Made by a program: the position numbers and the translations under genes
Notes under the pieces: model-generated
The model's database searches: none
Told to the model about the DNA's origin: nothing
Seen by the model: the letters and a program-made list of their open reading frames with translations, nothing else
Source: Myxococcales bacterium
GTDB lineage: Bacteria > Myxococcota_A > Polyangia > Polyangiales > Polyangiaceae
DNA: 42,742 bases
Direction: 5' to 3'
Assembly: GCA_021847645.1 (NCBI GenBank)
Contig: JAJZQG010000048.1
Span: 1-42,742 of the forward strand
Shown: in pieces, positions 8,121-16,508 of the stretch
How positions within the stretch are numbered: position 1 is the first letter of the stretch
Layout of the letters: each line of letters begins with the position of its first letter

Positions 8121-8739
8121 GAGAACCGGGCGGTGCGCGGCTGCAGGTGCTTTCCGGGGGTAGCCGCGGCTTGCGCAGACCAGCGCAGATCTTGCGGATG
8201 CTCGTCCGGACGTGGGTCGGTCAGGCTTCCCGCGCGCGGCGGAAGCTTCCCGTGCGGCCCGGGGGCCTTCCCGGCCGGCGAGAACGGCTTGATTTCTGCT
8301 GCGAAACGCATCCCGCGCGACGGGCCAGGCTCCGGGCGCGACGGGGGACGCGAAAATCCTGCTGGAAATCGCGACCCGGCCCATCCGGGAAGCTTCGGAC
8401 TCGCGGGGGAAGCGTCGGTCACGGTGGGGGAAGCCTGGGCGACGGGCGGGAAGGTTCGGTCACCGCGCGTGAAGGGTGGGTGAGGGCGGCGCAGGCTTGG
8501 GTCGCGAGGGCGGAAGGTTGGGTGGGGGTCGGTGAAGCTCCTGATGCCGGTCGGGCAGGGCGGCCACAGGGGCGTGTCGCAACCCGCGGTGGGCTCGGGG
8601 CGCGCGAAGCACGGACGCAGGTGCGGCCATGGGTTGGCGGGCGCAGGAATTCAGTGGGTGTGGCGTGCTATCCGCATTTGTTGGTAGACAACCCGGCGGG
8701 CGTGGGCGTACCGTTCACGACACACAAAGTGAGGTGGGC
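8121..8739. other. 619-bp non-coding stretch within the cas locus
   Basis: No convincing gene lies here; the open frames are low-complexity Arg/Gly readings. The centre holds a degenerate family of 20-21-nt repeats in two orientations (annotated separately). The last ~100 bp before 8740 look like an ordinary upstream region with a lower-GC stretch around 8665-8690 and a ribosome-binding GAGGTG at 8731-8736. Confidence 0.6.
8226..8550. repeat. Degenerate 20-21-nt repeats, three inverted and about eight direct copies
   Basis: The core CTTCCC recurs at 8226, 8246 and 8267. Its complement GGGAAG recurs at 8387, 8407, 8428 and 8448, with weaker continuations near 8469, 8489, 8510 and 8531. Spacing is 20-21 nt throughout. 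Between the two sets, GATTTC at 8291 mirrors GAAATC at 8365, so the block is a large imperfect inverted repeat centred near 8330. The palindrome GGAAGCTTCC is seen at 8241-8250. Units are too short and too diverged to be a CRISPR array. An old minisatellite with an inversion, or a structured RNA, would both fit. Confidence 0.6.
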
Positions 8740-9483
8740 ATGAGCCGGTACAGCCAGACTGTGATGGACGAAACGCAAGCACGCGCGCTGAAGTACCTCG
8801 ACGCTGCTCGCATCCCTCAGATTTTCGCGGCCTTGTGTACGCGGGGCTACAGCGAGGACGAGCACGAGGAGGGCTGGAGGCTGCTGCTGAAGGCGTCGGG
8901 TCGGGAGCGAAAGGCGCCGATGATGACGGGCGACGCGGAGGCGAGCGACGCGCTGGTGCAGCTGGATCAGTGGGACGATCCGACCTTCAAGGTTGCGCGG
9001 GCGGTGCTGGGCTGGAAGTACTTGGATCAGCTCGAGTTCGTGTTCGAGAACCTGGAAGCCGGGCAGGGAGCTGGAGCGATTGTGGCTGCGAGTGGGTTCT
9101 TGGACCGGCTCGATGTGCTGGAGAGCGGCAAGGGGCGCAAGGACACGCACAAGGCGGACGTGGGTGCGCTGGAGGAGCTGGCGAAGCACGGGATCGACAA
9201 GGCGGAGCGCAAGCGGGTGCGGGAGCTGATCGAGCTGGCGAAGAAGGCGTCGCCGGCGCCGGACGCGACGCTGACGGAGGCGTGGGAGGCGGCGGAGGCC
9301 GAGCGGCTGCAGGCGATCGAGGAGCTGCGGGGCTGGTACGACAAGTGGGCCGGGATTGCGAAGGTGGTGGTGACGCGTCGGGACCATCTGATCCGGCTGG
9401 GGCTGGCGAAGCGGAAGGTGGGGAAGAAGAACGGTGGTCAGGCGGCGGTGGGCGAAGCGGACGGAGGGACGGGGGGGGAGTAG
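8740..9483 (+). CDS. Unknown helical protein between cas6 and cas8
   Basis: The 247-residue product is rich in Glu, Ala, Lys and Leu and appears almost wholly helical, with a probable coiled-coil or helical-bundle region at about residues 120-220 and a Gly/Lys-rich C-terminal tail. No signal peptide or membrane segment is seen and I recognise no family. The start ATG (MSRYSQTVMDE) is preceded by GAGGTG. In-frame sequence upstream reads as junk. It is flanked by the repeat-containing gap and a 282-bp gap with a hairpin, so it is probably its own transcription unit. A DNA- or RNA-packaging or defence role is possible but not supported by any motif. Confidence 0.75.
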   Translation: MSRYSQTVMDETQARALKYLDAARIPQIFAALCTRGYSEDEHEEGWRLLLKASGRERKAPMMTGDAEASDALVQLDQWDDPTFKVARAVLGWKYLDQLEFVFENLEAGQGAGAIVAASGFLDRLDVLESGKGRKDTHKADVGALEELAKHGIDKAERKRVRELIELAKKASPAPDATLTEAWEAAEAERLQAIEELRGWYDKWAGIAKVVVTRRDHLIRLGLAKRKVGKKNGGQAAVGEADGGTGGE

Positions 9484-9534
9484 AGGGAGCTCACTTGTCC
9501 CGGCGGAGGCCGAAGGCCAACCCGGTTCTGGTAG

Positions 9535-9555
9535 GGGCACGACATGGTCGTGCCC
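9535..9555. terminator. Perfect 9-bp hairpin ahead of the effector operon
   Basis: GGGCACGAC and GTCGTGCCC are perfectly complementary around a 3-nt loop, about 50 bp after the stop of the upstream gene. There is no T-tract, so it may be a terminator for the 8740 gene, a REP-type interspersed palindrome, or an operator. A weaker hairpin (GCGCGG/CCGCGC, 9563-9579) follows. The rest of the 9484-9765 gap shows no gene, and the effector operon promoter should lie in it. Confidence 0.45.
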
Positions 9556-9765
9556 GAGAATGGCGCGGCACCGCCGCGCATGGCGCGCGGGAATGGGCCG
9601 ACCATCGATTGGCAGGCAGCTGGGACGCTTCCAACGCGGAGAGCAGCCCGTGGTGGAAGACCGGATTGATGGAACGATGATCGACTGGCACGAGGCCGGG
9701 ACGCGAGGCCAGGTCAATGGCGGCGGCCGCGGATGGCGCGCGAGTCGTCAGGAGACGAGTCTGAA

Positions 9766-11298
9766 ATGACAGAGCTGCAGCCGCCGCTGCGATGGACCGG
9801 ACACGCGCTGGTGGACGTGGGTATCGCCGGGATCTGCGCGCTAGGGAACTGCCGTGGACCGGGCGTGGTGGAACTCGAGCAGCTCGACCGGGCCTCGGAG
9901 TTCATCGCGGAGCACTACTTCTCGGGTAAGCTCGACCCGTATCTGTCAGTCGTGTTCACCAACAACTCGGGCTATTGCGGACCCAACAAGGTGAGCGCGC
10001 CCGAAGAGTACTCCGAGGTGTTCCGGCCGCATCGCGTACGCCCTTCGCGGCATCTGAAGCCGGCCGACAGCGAGCTGTGCGTGTTCTGCCATGCGAACGC
10101 CCACGCCTGGATTCACCGGCAGCATCTTCCGCTCTTCTCAGCACAAGGGATCCTGAACTTCCGCCCGAACGCGCAAGGTGCGGTTCCGGCCTGTGCCTCA
10201 TGCATCCTGGCCCTGCAATTCCTGCCGATGGCGGGCCGTCGCGCCGAGGGCAGGATGCTTCTGGTGCACGCGGATGACCCGGAGCTGACCATCCAGCTCG
10301 CGAGGCGATATCTGGAGGACAATCGTCGGCTCATGGCCCTTGCCTTGCCGTTGGACCGTCGTCCGCTCGACCTGGTCGAGGGCCACGACAGCGAGATGGC
10401 GGTCTGGGACACGGGCAAGAAGCGGTACAAGTACGGTGACGTCAAGGGGCCGCGGTCGTTCGTCGTCCACGAGCTGGCAGCCATTGCTCCCCAAGCCGCA
10501 CCGACCTACGCGCGGCCCAGGTCGGTCGCCGTGACCTGCTATCTCGCGTCCAACTCGGGCCAGGGTCCGTCGCTCGAGATCTTCGACGTGCCGGGCGGGG
10601 TCGTCTCGTTCGTGTTCGCCGCGCAAGGGCCCGCGACGCAAGCGGGTTGGGCAGACATCAGCCGGCGGTTCAAGCCGGTCAACGAAGCGCCGCCGGAAGA
10701 CGACGGGGCCAAGCGCAAGGCCCGGAAGAAGGCGTCAGCCACCGCGGGACGGGCCGGCTGGACGCGCAATGCGGCATTCGAGGATCTGTGTGGGGTATTC
10801 GACGCGGGGTTCGTGGATCGACACCAGGCAGCCAGTTGGCTCCGCAGGCACGTGCTGGGGCGCATCGACGCTCGCGCGGAGGATAGCCGCTACGACCGGC
10901 TGCGGAGCCGATCGTGGGCGCTGGCGGACCTGTTCCTCAAGGAGGTCATCGGGATGAAGCAAGCACGCATCGACGCGATCCGCGGCTTTGCGGACAAGCT
11001 GGCGCAGTGGATACACGACAAGAACGACCGCAAGCTGGAGCGGGCGTTGTTCATGTCGCGAGACCTGCGCGATTTGAGAAGGCAGCTGCTGCGCAGCCAA
11101 GCAGCCAGCGTGCAAGCGAATCTGCTCTTCGGGTTGGAGGAGTACGCCACGGTCTGGTTGCACGAGGACGGCGATCAGTACCTGGTCCGAGACCTGGTGT
11201 GCATACGGGTGGTCGAGAAGCTTCACGATCTTGGGCGGACTGTCGACGGAATCGAGGAGATCGAAGGCGAGGCGATGGGCGAGGAGGCGACGGCATGA
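9766..11298 (+). CDS. cas8: Type I CRISPR large subunit Cas8 (Cst1-like)
   Basis: This 510-residue protein is the large subunit of the Cascade-like effector, which recognises the PAM and helps recruit Cas3. The diagnostic feature is a split zinc-finger: CVFC near residue 105 and CASC near residue 143, the CXXC-CXXC hallmark of Cst1/Cas8b1 proteins. The N-terminus (LRWTGHALVDVGIAGICAL) and the NNSGY segment also suit that family. A Lys/Arg-rich linker (KRKARKKA) occurs near residue 320. The ATG at 9766 has GGAG upstream; an earlier ATG at 9733 would add 11 residues. Its stop overlaps the cas7 start. It leads the cas8-cas7-cas5-cas3 operon. Confidence 0.88.
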   Translation: MTELQPPLRWTGHALVDVGIAGICALGNCRGPGVVELEQLDRASEFIAEHYFSGKLDPYLSVVFTNNSGYCGPNKVSAPEEYSEVFRPHRVRPSRHLKPADSELCVFCHANAHAWIHRQHLPLFSAQGILNFRPNAQGAVPACASCILALQFLPMAGRRAEGRMLLVHADDPELTIQLARRYLEDNRRLMALALPLDRRPLDLVEGHDSEMAVWDTGKKRYKYGDVKGPRSFVVHELAAIAPQAAPTYARPRSVAVTCYLASNSGQGPSLEIFDVPGGVVSFVFAAQGPATQAGWADISRRFKPVNEAPPEDDGAKRKARKKASATAGRAGWTRNAAFEDLCGVFDAGFVDRHQAASWLRRHVLGRIDARAEDSRYDRLRSRSWALADLFLKEVIGMKQARIDAIRGFADKLAQWIHDKNDRKLERALFMSRDLRDLRRQLLRSQAASVQANLLFGLEEYATVWLHEDGDQYLVRDLVCIRVVEKLHDLGRTVDGIEEIEGEAMGEEATA

Positions 11299-12389
11299 GT
11301 CACGTGACGGCGGTGATGGTGATCGGCACGCCAGCGAGCGCGCTCAACAACGCTGGGAAGGACGAGGAAGCGCGCACGGAGAACGCCGTAGCGGTGAAGT
11401 TCATCCGTACCCCGGAAGGCCGCTATCCGTACGTCAGCGCCCAGGCGGTGCGCTACTGGCTTCGGACCATGTTGGCGACGACGCCGGGCTGGTCGTCTTC
11501 GCCGGTGTTCCGGGAGTCGAAGGTCGCGTACACCGATGCGGAGCCCACGCGCTATGCCGAAGACGACCTGTTCGGGTACATGAGGGCTGCGTCCAAGTCC
11601 AAGGACGAGAAGAAGGCGGCCAAGCGGGCCGAGATCGCCGCGGCTTCGACCCCCGTGGACGAGGCCGTGGGCGAGGTGACGAGAGTCTCTCCCCTTCGGG
11701 TCGGTACGCTCGTCGCCATCGTTCCGAGCCGTCGCATGGTCCAGGACTTCGGCACGATGGCCCGGGCGGATGGGGATCCCGTTCCGCACGAGCACCAGTT
11801 CTATCGCGCCCACTTGAAGGCGCCTGTCGCGGTCGACCTGACCTGTGCAGGCACCTTCTTCGTTTCCCAGCGTGTCGGGTTCAAGAATCTGGACTCGGCC
11901 CGTGTCGAAAGTGCGAAAAAGGAGGGGGCGACGGAGGCCAAGGTGCGCGGGTTGAACGCGTGGCGTCTGCCGTTGTCGAAGCGTCAGAATCGGGTCGCCA
12001 CCGTGCTGCGGGCTCTTGGCAAGCTCGAGGGAGGCGCTAAGCAGACACTGCACCTCACCGACACGGCGCCTTCGATTCTCATGCTGGCGGTGTGCAAGAG
12101 TGGCAACCAGCCCTTTCTGCGGGTCATCGGCGAGGGCGACGAAGCGACCGTCTTCCGCGACGACGTGCTGGAAGAAGCCTTGAGGGTCTTCAAGGATGAC
12201 CTCCAATCGGACCTGTACATCGGCTGGGCCAAGGGCTTCCTGGACGCGGAGCGAAAGAAGCTCGAGGACATGCTGACCAAGCCCGAACGCCTGCACGGCC
12301 GCACGGTGCATGTCGGCCATCCGCGCGAGATGGCAGAAGCGTTCGCCCGGGCTTTGGAAGCGGAAGGCTCCGCACCCTGGTTCGAATGA
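11295..12389 (+). CDS. cas7: Type I CRISPR backbone protein Cas7 (Cst2/DevR family)
   Basis: Cas7 polymerises along the crRNA spacer to form the effector backbone. The 364-residue product has the family's N-terminal strand (HVTAVMVIGTPASALNNAG), the segment ARTENAVAVKFIRT, and the YPYVSAQAVRYWLR motif typical of Cst2/DevR proteins. A Lys/Glu-rich insertion near residues 97-115 probably corresponds to a flexible loop. The start codon overlaps the cas8 stop (ATGA) and is preceded by GAGGAGG. The homologue DevR of Myxococcus xanthus belongs to the dev CRISPR locus; whether this copy has any developmental role cannot be told here. Confidence 0.92.
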   Translation: MSHVTAVMVIGTPASALNNAGKDEEARTENAVAVKFIRTPEGRYPYVSAQAVRYWLRTMLATTPGWSSSPVFRESKVAYTDAEPTRYAEDDLFGYMRAASKSKDEKKAAKRAEIAAASTPVDEAVGEVTRVSPLRVGTLVAIVPSRRMVQDFGTMARADGDPVPHEHQFYRAHLKAPVAVDLTCAGTFFVSQRVGFKNLDSARVESAKKEGATEAKVRGLNAWRLPLSKRQNRVATVLRALGKLEGGAKQTLHLTDTAPSILMLAVCKSGNQPFLRVIGEGDEATVFRDDVLEEALRVFKDDLQSDLYIGWAKGFLDAERKKLEDMLTKPERLHGRTVHVGHPREMAEAFARALEAEGSAPWFE

Positions 12390-13150
12390 TGCGCGTCGCT
12401 CGCGTCGAGGTGAGGGCGCCGGTGACATCGTTCCGGCACGCTTTCTTCGTGACCGGTCAGCAGCCCACCGCGCTCATGCCGCCCCCGTCCACCGTGTTCG
12501 GCATGTGCGCCGGCGCCTTGGGTGATTGGCCGGATCCCCAGGAGTTCTACTTCGGCATCCACTTCACCTTCCGATCGCGCGGCCGGGACCTGGAGCACCA
12601 GCACATCACCGCGGCGCTTCCGGCGAAGACGAAGACGACGGTCACCACGCCCGACGGTTCTGCGCGTGCAACCACGGAGATTACGGTGCAGCCGGTGGAG
12701 CGCGAGTTCCTGTTCGACACGCGCCTGACGCTCTACCTGCCGATCGAGTTGGGCAAGGCGTTCCGTCGGCCGGTTCACACCCTTGTGCTCGGACGGTCAC
12801 AGGACCTGGCCGAAGTGGTGGCTGTCGAAGAGGTCGATCTGGATCGCGGGGAGCGCGCGCGCATCGAGCACACACTACTGCCGATTTCCCTCCGACCGTC
12901 GGTGCGTTTCGGCGCCACGGCCCTGCTCTCGAGGTACGTTTCGCCCCCGCCCGCACGCGATGCGGCCTTCGCCCAGTACATCGTGCTTCATGAGCCGGTG
13001 TTCTACGGACCGGGCGCCGATCCCAACCGCGCGTTCACTCGAGTCGAGGGCATGAGCACCGACCAACTCTGGTGTGATCCCCAGCTTGTCGACGAAGACG
13101 GCTTCCCGCGCGGTGTCTGGCTGCACCGCATCGTCGATCAGCCGTCATGA
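12386..13150 (+). CDS. cas5: Type I CRISPR subunit Cas5 (Cst/DevS type)
   Basis: Cas5 caps the crRNA 5' handle in the effector complex. The 254-residue product has the RAMP strand VARVEVRAPVTSFRH at its start and the family phrase PPPSTVFGMCAGALG at about 32-46, followed by a long beta-rich region. Two start codons are adjacent (MMRV); the first overlaps the cas7 stop (ATGA). The stop in turn overlaps cas3. This type of Cas5 normally lacks nuclease activity when a separate Cas6 exists, as it does here. Confidence 0.9.
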   Translation: MMRVARVEVRAPVTSFRHAFFVTGQQPTALMPPPSTVFGMCAGALGDWPDPQEFYFGIHFTFRSRGRDLEHQHITAALPAKTKTTVTTPDGSARATTEITVQPVEREFLFDTRLTLYLPIELGKAFRRPVHTLVLGRSQDLAEVVAVEEVDLDRGERARIEHTLLPISLRPSVRFGATALLSRYVSPPPARDAAFAQYIVLHEPVFYGPGADPNRAFTRVEGMSTDQLWCDPQLVDEDGFPRGVWLHRIVDQPS

Positions 13151-15429
13151 CCGATCCCCTGGGGCACGTGCTGGCGAAGAGCGCGGCGGGATCCGAGCCA
13201 GCAGAGACCCTGACGAGCCATACGCGGCAGGTCCTCGCGCGCCTCGCAGGCTGGCGAGCGCGATACCCGGCGTTGCCCCGCCACACCGCTCGTGCTGACT
13301 TGTGGGACCTTGCCGCATGGGCGTGCCTGCTTCACGACGTTGGCAAGACCGCGCGCGGCTTCCAGGCGATGCTGCGAGGCGGACCGTCCTTCAGCCACCG
13401 CCACGAAGCGCTCTCCCTGGTCGCGGTCGGCTGGCTCGACGCGCAGGACGAAGCTGTGGCGCTGGTGGCGGCAGGGGTCGCGACGCATCATCGCGATTGC
13501 GAGTTCATCTTCAGGACGTACCCACCGCGTTCGACCCAGGTCTCCGAGTTGGTCGAGGAGTTGGGCGGCCAAGAGAGTGCCGTTGCCGAATGGCTTCGGA
13601 CGGCCGTCATCGATCTGGGGTCGTATGGGTTCGCCGCGCTGCCACCGCTGCGGGCAGTGGAAGCGGCCGATGCCTTCTATGGCGCGATGCGACTCCTCAA
13701 CTCTCTTTCCAACCAGCTGGCCGGGCAGTCCGCGGTGACTCCCCTGGCGCTCGCTGCGCGGGCTGTTCGCGGCCTTGTGGTCTTGTCCGATCACGCCGCA
13801 TCCGCCCATGAGTCGCTTGCCCAGGCTCCCGTGCTCGACACGGTGGCCGGCTTCCGAGCGCAGCTCGGTGCATCCTGGGTCGGCCATGCTCACCAGGAGC
13901 GGTCTGCGCAAGCCGTCGGGCACGCACTGCTGGTGGCGCCGACGGGCAGCGGAAAGACCGAGGCAGCGCTGTTGTGGGCGGCGCACCAGCGACAAGTCGC
14001 GGCCGGAAAGCCCAGCGTCTTTTATCTCCTGCCCTATCGCGCCAGCCTGAATGCCATGCACGCGCGGATCGCTGGGCGATACGCCGTCTCCGGCGACGCG
14101 GTGGTGCTCCAGCATGCGTCCGCCACGGCGTCGCTTTACAGGTACTTGCTGGAAGACAAGGGCTACGAGGCTACCGACGCGCACCGTGTGGCGAAGCATG
14201 CGACGAATCTCGGGAAGCTGATGACCGCCGCTGTCAGGGTACTCACTCCCTATCAGCTCCTGCGAGCGTTCTTCGGCCTGCGAGGGCATGACGCCGTGCT
14301 GACCGACGCTGCCGGGGGGCTCTTCATTCTCGACGAGCTGCACGCCTACGACATCGATCGTCTCGCCCTTATCCTCGCGGCGGTTCACCATCTGGCGCAG
14401 GACCTGGGGGCTCGGTTCTTCGCGATGAGCGCCACCTTCCCCGTGGTGTTGCGGGAGGCTGTCGTCGAGGCGCTGGGCGGCTCGGTCTCCGAGATACGTG
14501 CGCCACGGGCGCTCGAGGACGCTTTCCGCCGGCACAGGCTGCTGCTGGCCGATCGCGACCTGCTCGACTCCGGCACGCTTGACGACATCGCTCGCCGCGC
14601 CGCAGATCGCGAGGCGGTGCTCGTGGTCGCCACCACCGTAGCGCGTGCGCAGCAAGCCTACGACGAACTGCGCAATCGACGCGGCGACTCGGTTTGGATG
14701 CTTCACGGGCGCTTTACCGTCGGCGACCGTGCAAAGAAGGAAGCTGACTTGGCGCGCCGGGTCGGAACGAATTCCCGCAGCGACGGCGCGGGTACCGTCT
14801 TGGTGGCCACTCAGGTCGTGGAGGTCAGCCTCGACGTCGACTTCGACGTATTGTTCACGGACCCGGCGCCGGTCGAATCGCTGATCCAGCGATTCGGCCG
14901 CGTGAACCGCGGTCGGCGGGGTGGTCTCCGTGATGTCGTGGTGTGCACCCACCAGCCCGCGGAAGGGCGGTGGGTGTACCGGCCGGCGCACGTGGAGCGC
15001 TCTCTCGCGATCCTGCGGCCGTTCGACGGCCAGCCTATCGAAGAATCCTACGTGCAGGGCTGGGTGGATGATGCCTACGCGCCCATCGCGGATACGTGGC
15101 GCACGGAGCTGCGCAAGCGCATTCGAGAGGTCGCCGAGTCCGTCGTCGCCAGCAATCGTCCCCTCGACTGCCACGACAACCTCCGCGCGATGTTCGATGC
15201 GCTGTTCGACGGCAACGAGGTTGTTCCGGCGTGCTTCGCGGACGAGTACGCGAGGCTGAGCCGGGAGGGCTCACTCGAGGCCGCGTTCCTGCGCGTGCCC
15301 GTCAGCTTCCGCCAGTGGCAGATGCTGCTGCGCCGGGGATGTCTGCGCGGTCCGGATCAGGACGTCGCGGACGTGCCCTACACGCCCGAGCGCGGGCTGG
15401 ACCTGGGCTACCGCGACGACCAGCCGTGA
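13147..15429 (+). CDS. cas3: CRISPR helicase-nuclease Cas3
   Basis: Cas3 is recruited to the R-loop and degrades target DNA. The 760-residue product fuses an N-terminal HD nuclease (His25, LLHDVGK with HD at 63-64, His86 in SHRHEA, THH near 118) to a superfamily 2 helicase. Helicase motifs seen are APTGSGKTEA (Walker A, about 263), DELHAYD (about 395), SATFP and the C-terminal RFGRVNR arginine finger region. No key residue appears to be missing and length is normal. It starts inside the cas5 stop (ATGA) and ends the operon. The 118 bp after it are pyrimidine-rich with no hairpin seen. Confidence 0.96.
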   Translation: MTDPLGHVLAKSAAGSEPAETLTSHTRQVLARLAGWRARYPALPRHTARADLWDLAAWACLLHDVGKTARGFQAMLRGGPSFSHRHEALSLVAVGWLDAQDEAVALVAAGVATHHRDCEFIFRTYPPRSTQVSELVEELGGQESAVAEWLRTAVIDLGSYGFAALPPLRAVEAADAFYGAMRLLNSLSNQLAGQSAVTPLALAARAVRGLVVLSDHAASAHESLAQAPVLDTVAGFRAQLGASWVGHAHQERSAQAVGHALLVAPTGSGKTEAALLWAAHQRQVAAGKPSVFYLLPYRASLNAMHARIAGRYAVSGDAVVLQHASATASLYRYLLEDKGYEATDAHRVAKHATNLGKLMTAAVRVLTPYQLLRAFFGLRGHDAVLTDAAGGLFILDELHAYDIDRLALILAAVHHLAQDLGARFFAMSATFPVVLREAVVEALGGSVSEIRAPRALEDAFRRHRLLLADRDLLDSGTLDDIARRAADREAVLVVATTVARAQQAYDELRNRRGDSVWMLHGRFTVGDRAKKEADLARRVGTNSRSDGAGTVLVATQVVEVSLDVDFDVLFTDPAPVESLIQRFGRVNRGRRGGLRDVVVCTHQPAEGRWVYRPAHVERSLAILRPFDGQPIEESYVQGWVDDAYAPIADTWRTELRKRIREVAESVVASNRPLDCHDNLRAMFDALFDGNEVVPACFADEYARLSREGSLEAAFLRVPVSFRQWQMLLRRGCLRGPDQDVADVPYTPERGLDLGYRDDQP

Positions 15430-15547
15430 TCACTGCACGAGCCTGCTGTCTTCTCCCTTCCCATGCCCCTTGCCCCGCCCCACGCGCGCTACAACAGTTG
15501 CGCCATCCCATGACCCTCTCCCCCCTCCCCGATCCCCCCGCGGCGCC

Positions 15548-16453
15548 ATGAGCAAGCCCGCTTCGCACCTCGACCTGGACGCTCTGCGCGATGCCCTGGT
15601 GCGCGTCGAGGGCACCTGCGACATCGGTGCGCGTCTCGCGATCGATCCGGTGGGCATCGTGCGCCGCTTCCAGCGCCCTGAGGACATCGAGCTGGTGGGG
15701 CTGCTCGCCTCGTGCCTGGCGTTCGGCAATGTCAAGGCGCTGCACGCGAGCATCGAGGGTGCGCTCGATCGCCTCGGGCCCGACCTGCCCGCCGCGCTCG
15801 ACGACCCGAAGGCGGCGCGTCGCGCGCTGCGCGGGTTCCGTCACCGCATGGTGCAGGGCGACGACATCGCGGGGGTGCTGATCGGGGCGCGACGGTTGCA
15901 GCGCGCACACGGGTCGCTGGGGGCGGCGTTCGCGTTGCGTCTGAAGGAGGCCGGCGGGCTGCGCGAGGGCCTGGCGCGCTGGGTGGCGGACCTGCGCAGG
16001 GAAGGCGGGCTGGACGCTGCCTCGGGCGGCACGAGGCGCGGTCCGGCGCACGTATTGCCCGACCCCAACAAGGCCAGCGGCTGCAAGCGCCTGCTGCTGT
16101 ATCTGCGCTGGATGGTGCGTCCCGACGACGGCGTGGACCTGGGGCTCTGGTCGTCGATGGTGCCGGCTTCCGTTCTGCAGATTCCGGTGGACACGCACGT
16201 GCTGCGGCTCGCGCGCAACCTGGGGATGACGCGGAGCGCGGCCGCCTCGTGGCGGGCGTCCGAGGAAATCACGGGGGTTCTACGCCGAATTGCCCCGGCC
16301 GATCCGGTTCGCTACGACTTCGCGCTGTGTCATCTCGGCATGGCCCGGTCGTGCCCCAGCCGGCGCGATGAGCAGCACTGCAGCGCGTGCGCCATTCGGG
16401 GCGCGTGCATCCATGTGCGCCCCGGCCGTCGGGCAGATCGTTCGAGGCCGTGA
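15548..16453 (+). CDS. TIGR02757-family protein with an EndoIII-like cysteine tail
   Basis: The 301-residue product matches the conserved, functionally uncharacterised TIGR02757 family: LASCLAFGNVKAL, FRHRMVQGDDI, SGCKRLLLYLRWMVRPDDG, PVDTHVLRLARNLGM, then DPVRYDFALCHLG. The order of the DTHV and helix-hairpin segments resembles HhH-GPD DNA glycosylases. The C-terminus carries C-x8-C-x2-C-x5-C, close to the C-x6-C-x2-C-x5-C iron-sulfur loop of endonuclease III. A role in DNA repair is therefore plausible but inferred. It follows cas3 by 118 bp on the same strand and is probably an independent housekeeping gene marking the end of the CRISPR locus. Confidence 0.85.
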   Translation: MSKPASHLDLDALRDALVRVEGTCDIGARLAIDPVGIVRRFQRPEDIELVGLLASCLAFGNVKALHASIEGALDRLGPDLPAALDDPKAARRALRGFRHRMVQGDDIAGVLIGARRLQRAHGSLGAAFALRLKEAGGLREGLARWVADLRREGGLDAASGGTRRGPAHVLPDPNKASGCKRLLLYLRWMVRPDDGVDLGLWSSMVPASVLQIPVDTHVLRLARNLGMTRSAAASWRASEEITGVLRRIAPADPVRYDFALCHLGMARSCPSRRDEQHCSACAIRGACIHVRPGRRADRSRP

Positions 16454-16508
16454 CATCCACGCCGCCGCGTGCGATTCTTGGGCTCGGTTCGGTTCGCTCC
16501 CTGTCCCC

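Noticed and set aside
8226..8550. A second, decayed CRISPR array
   Set aside because: The period is only 20-21 nt and units invert; real repeat-spacer units here are about 73 nt.
8060..8743. Plus-strand frame running from the SEC-C gene into the repeat gap
   Set aside because: It overlaps the SEC-C gene in another frame; the seven-residue periodicity in it simply reflects the 21-nt DNA repeats.
13138..15174. 678-codon minus-strand frame opposite cas3
   Set aside because: It lies antisense to a complete cas3 with all motifs and shows no family features; typical of GC-rich DNA.
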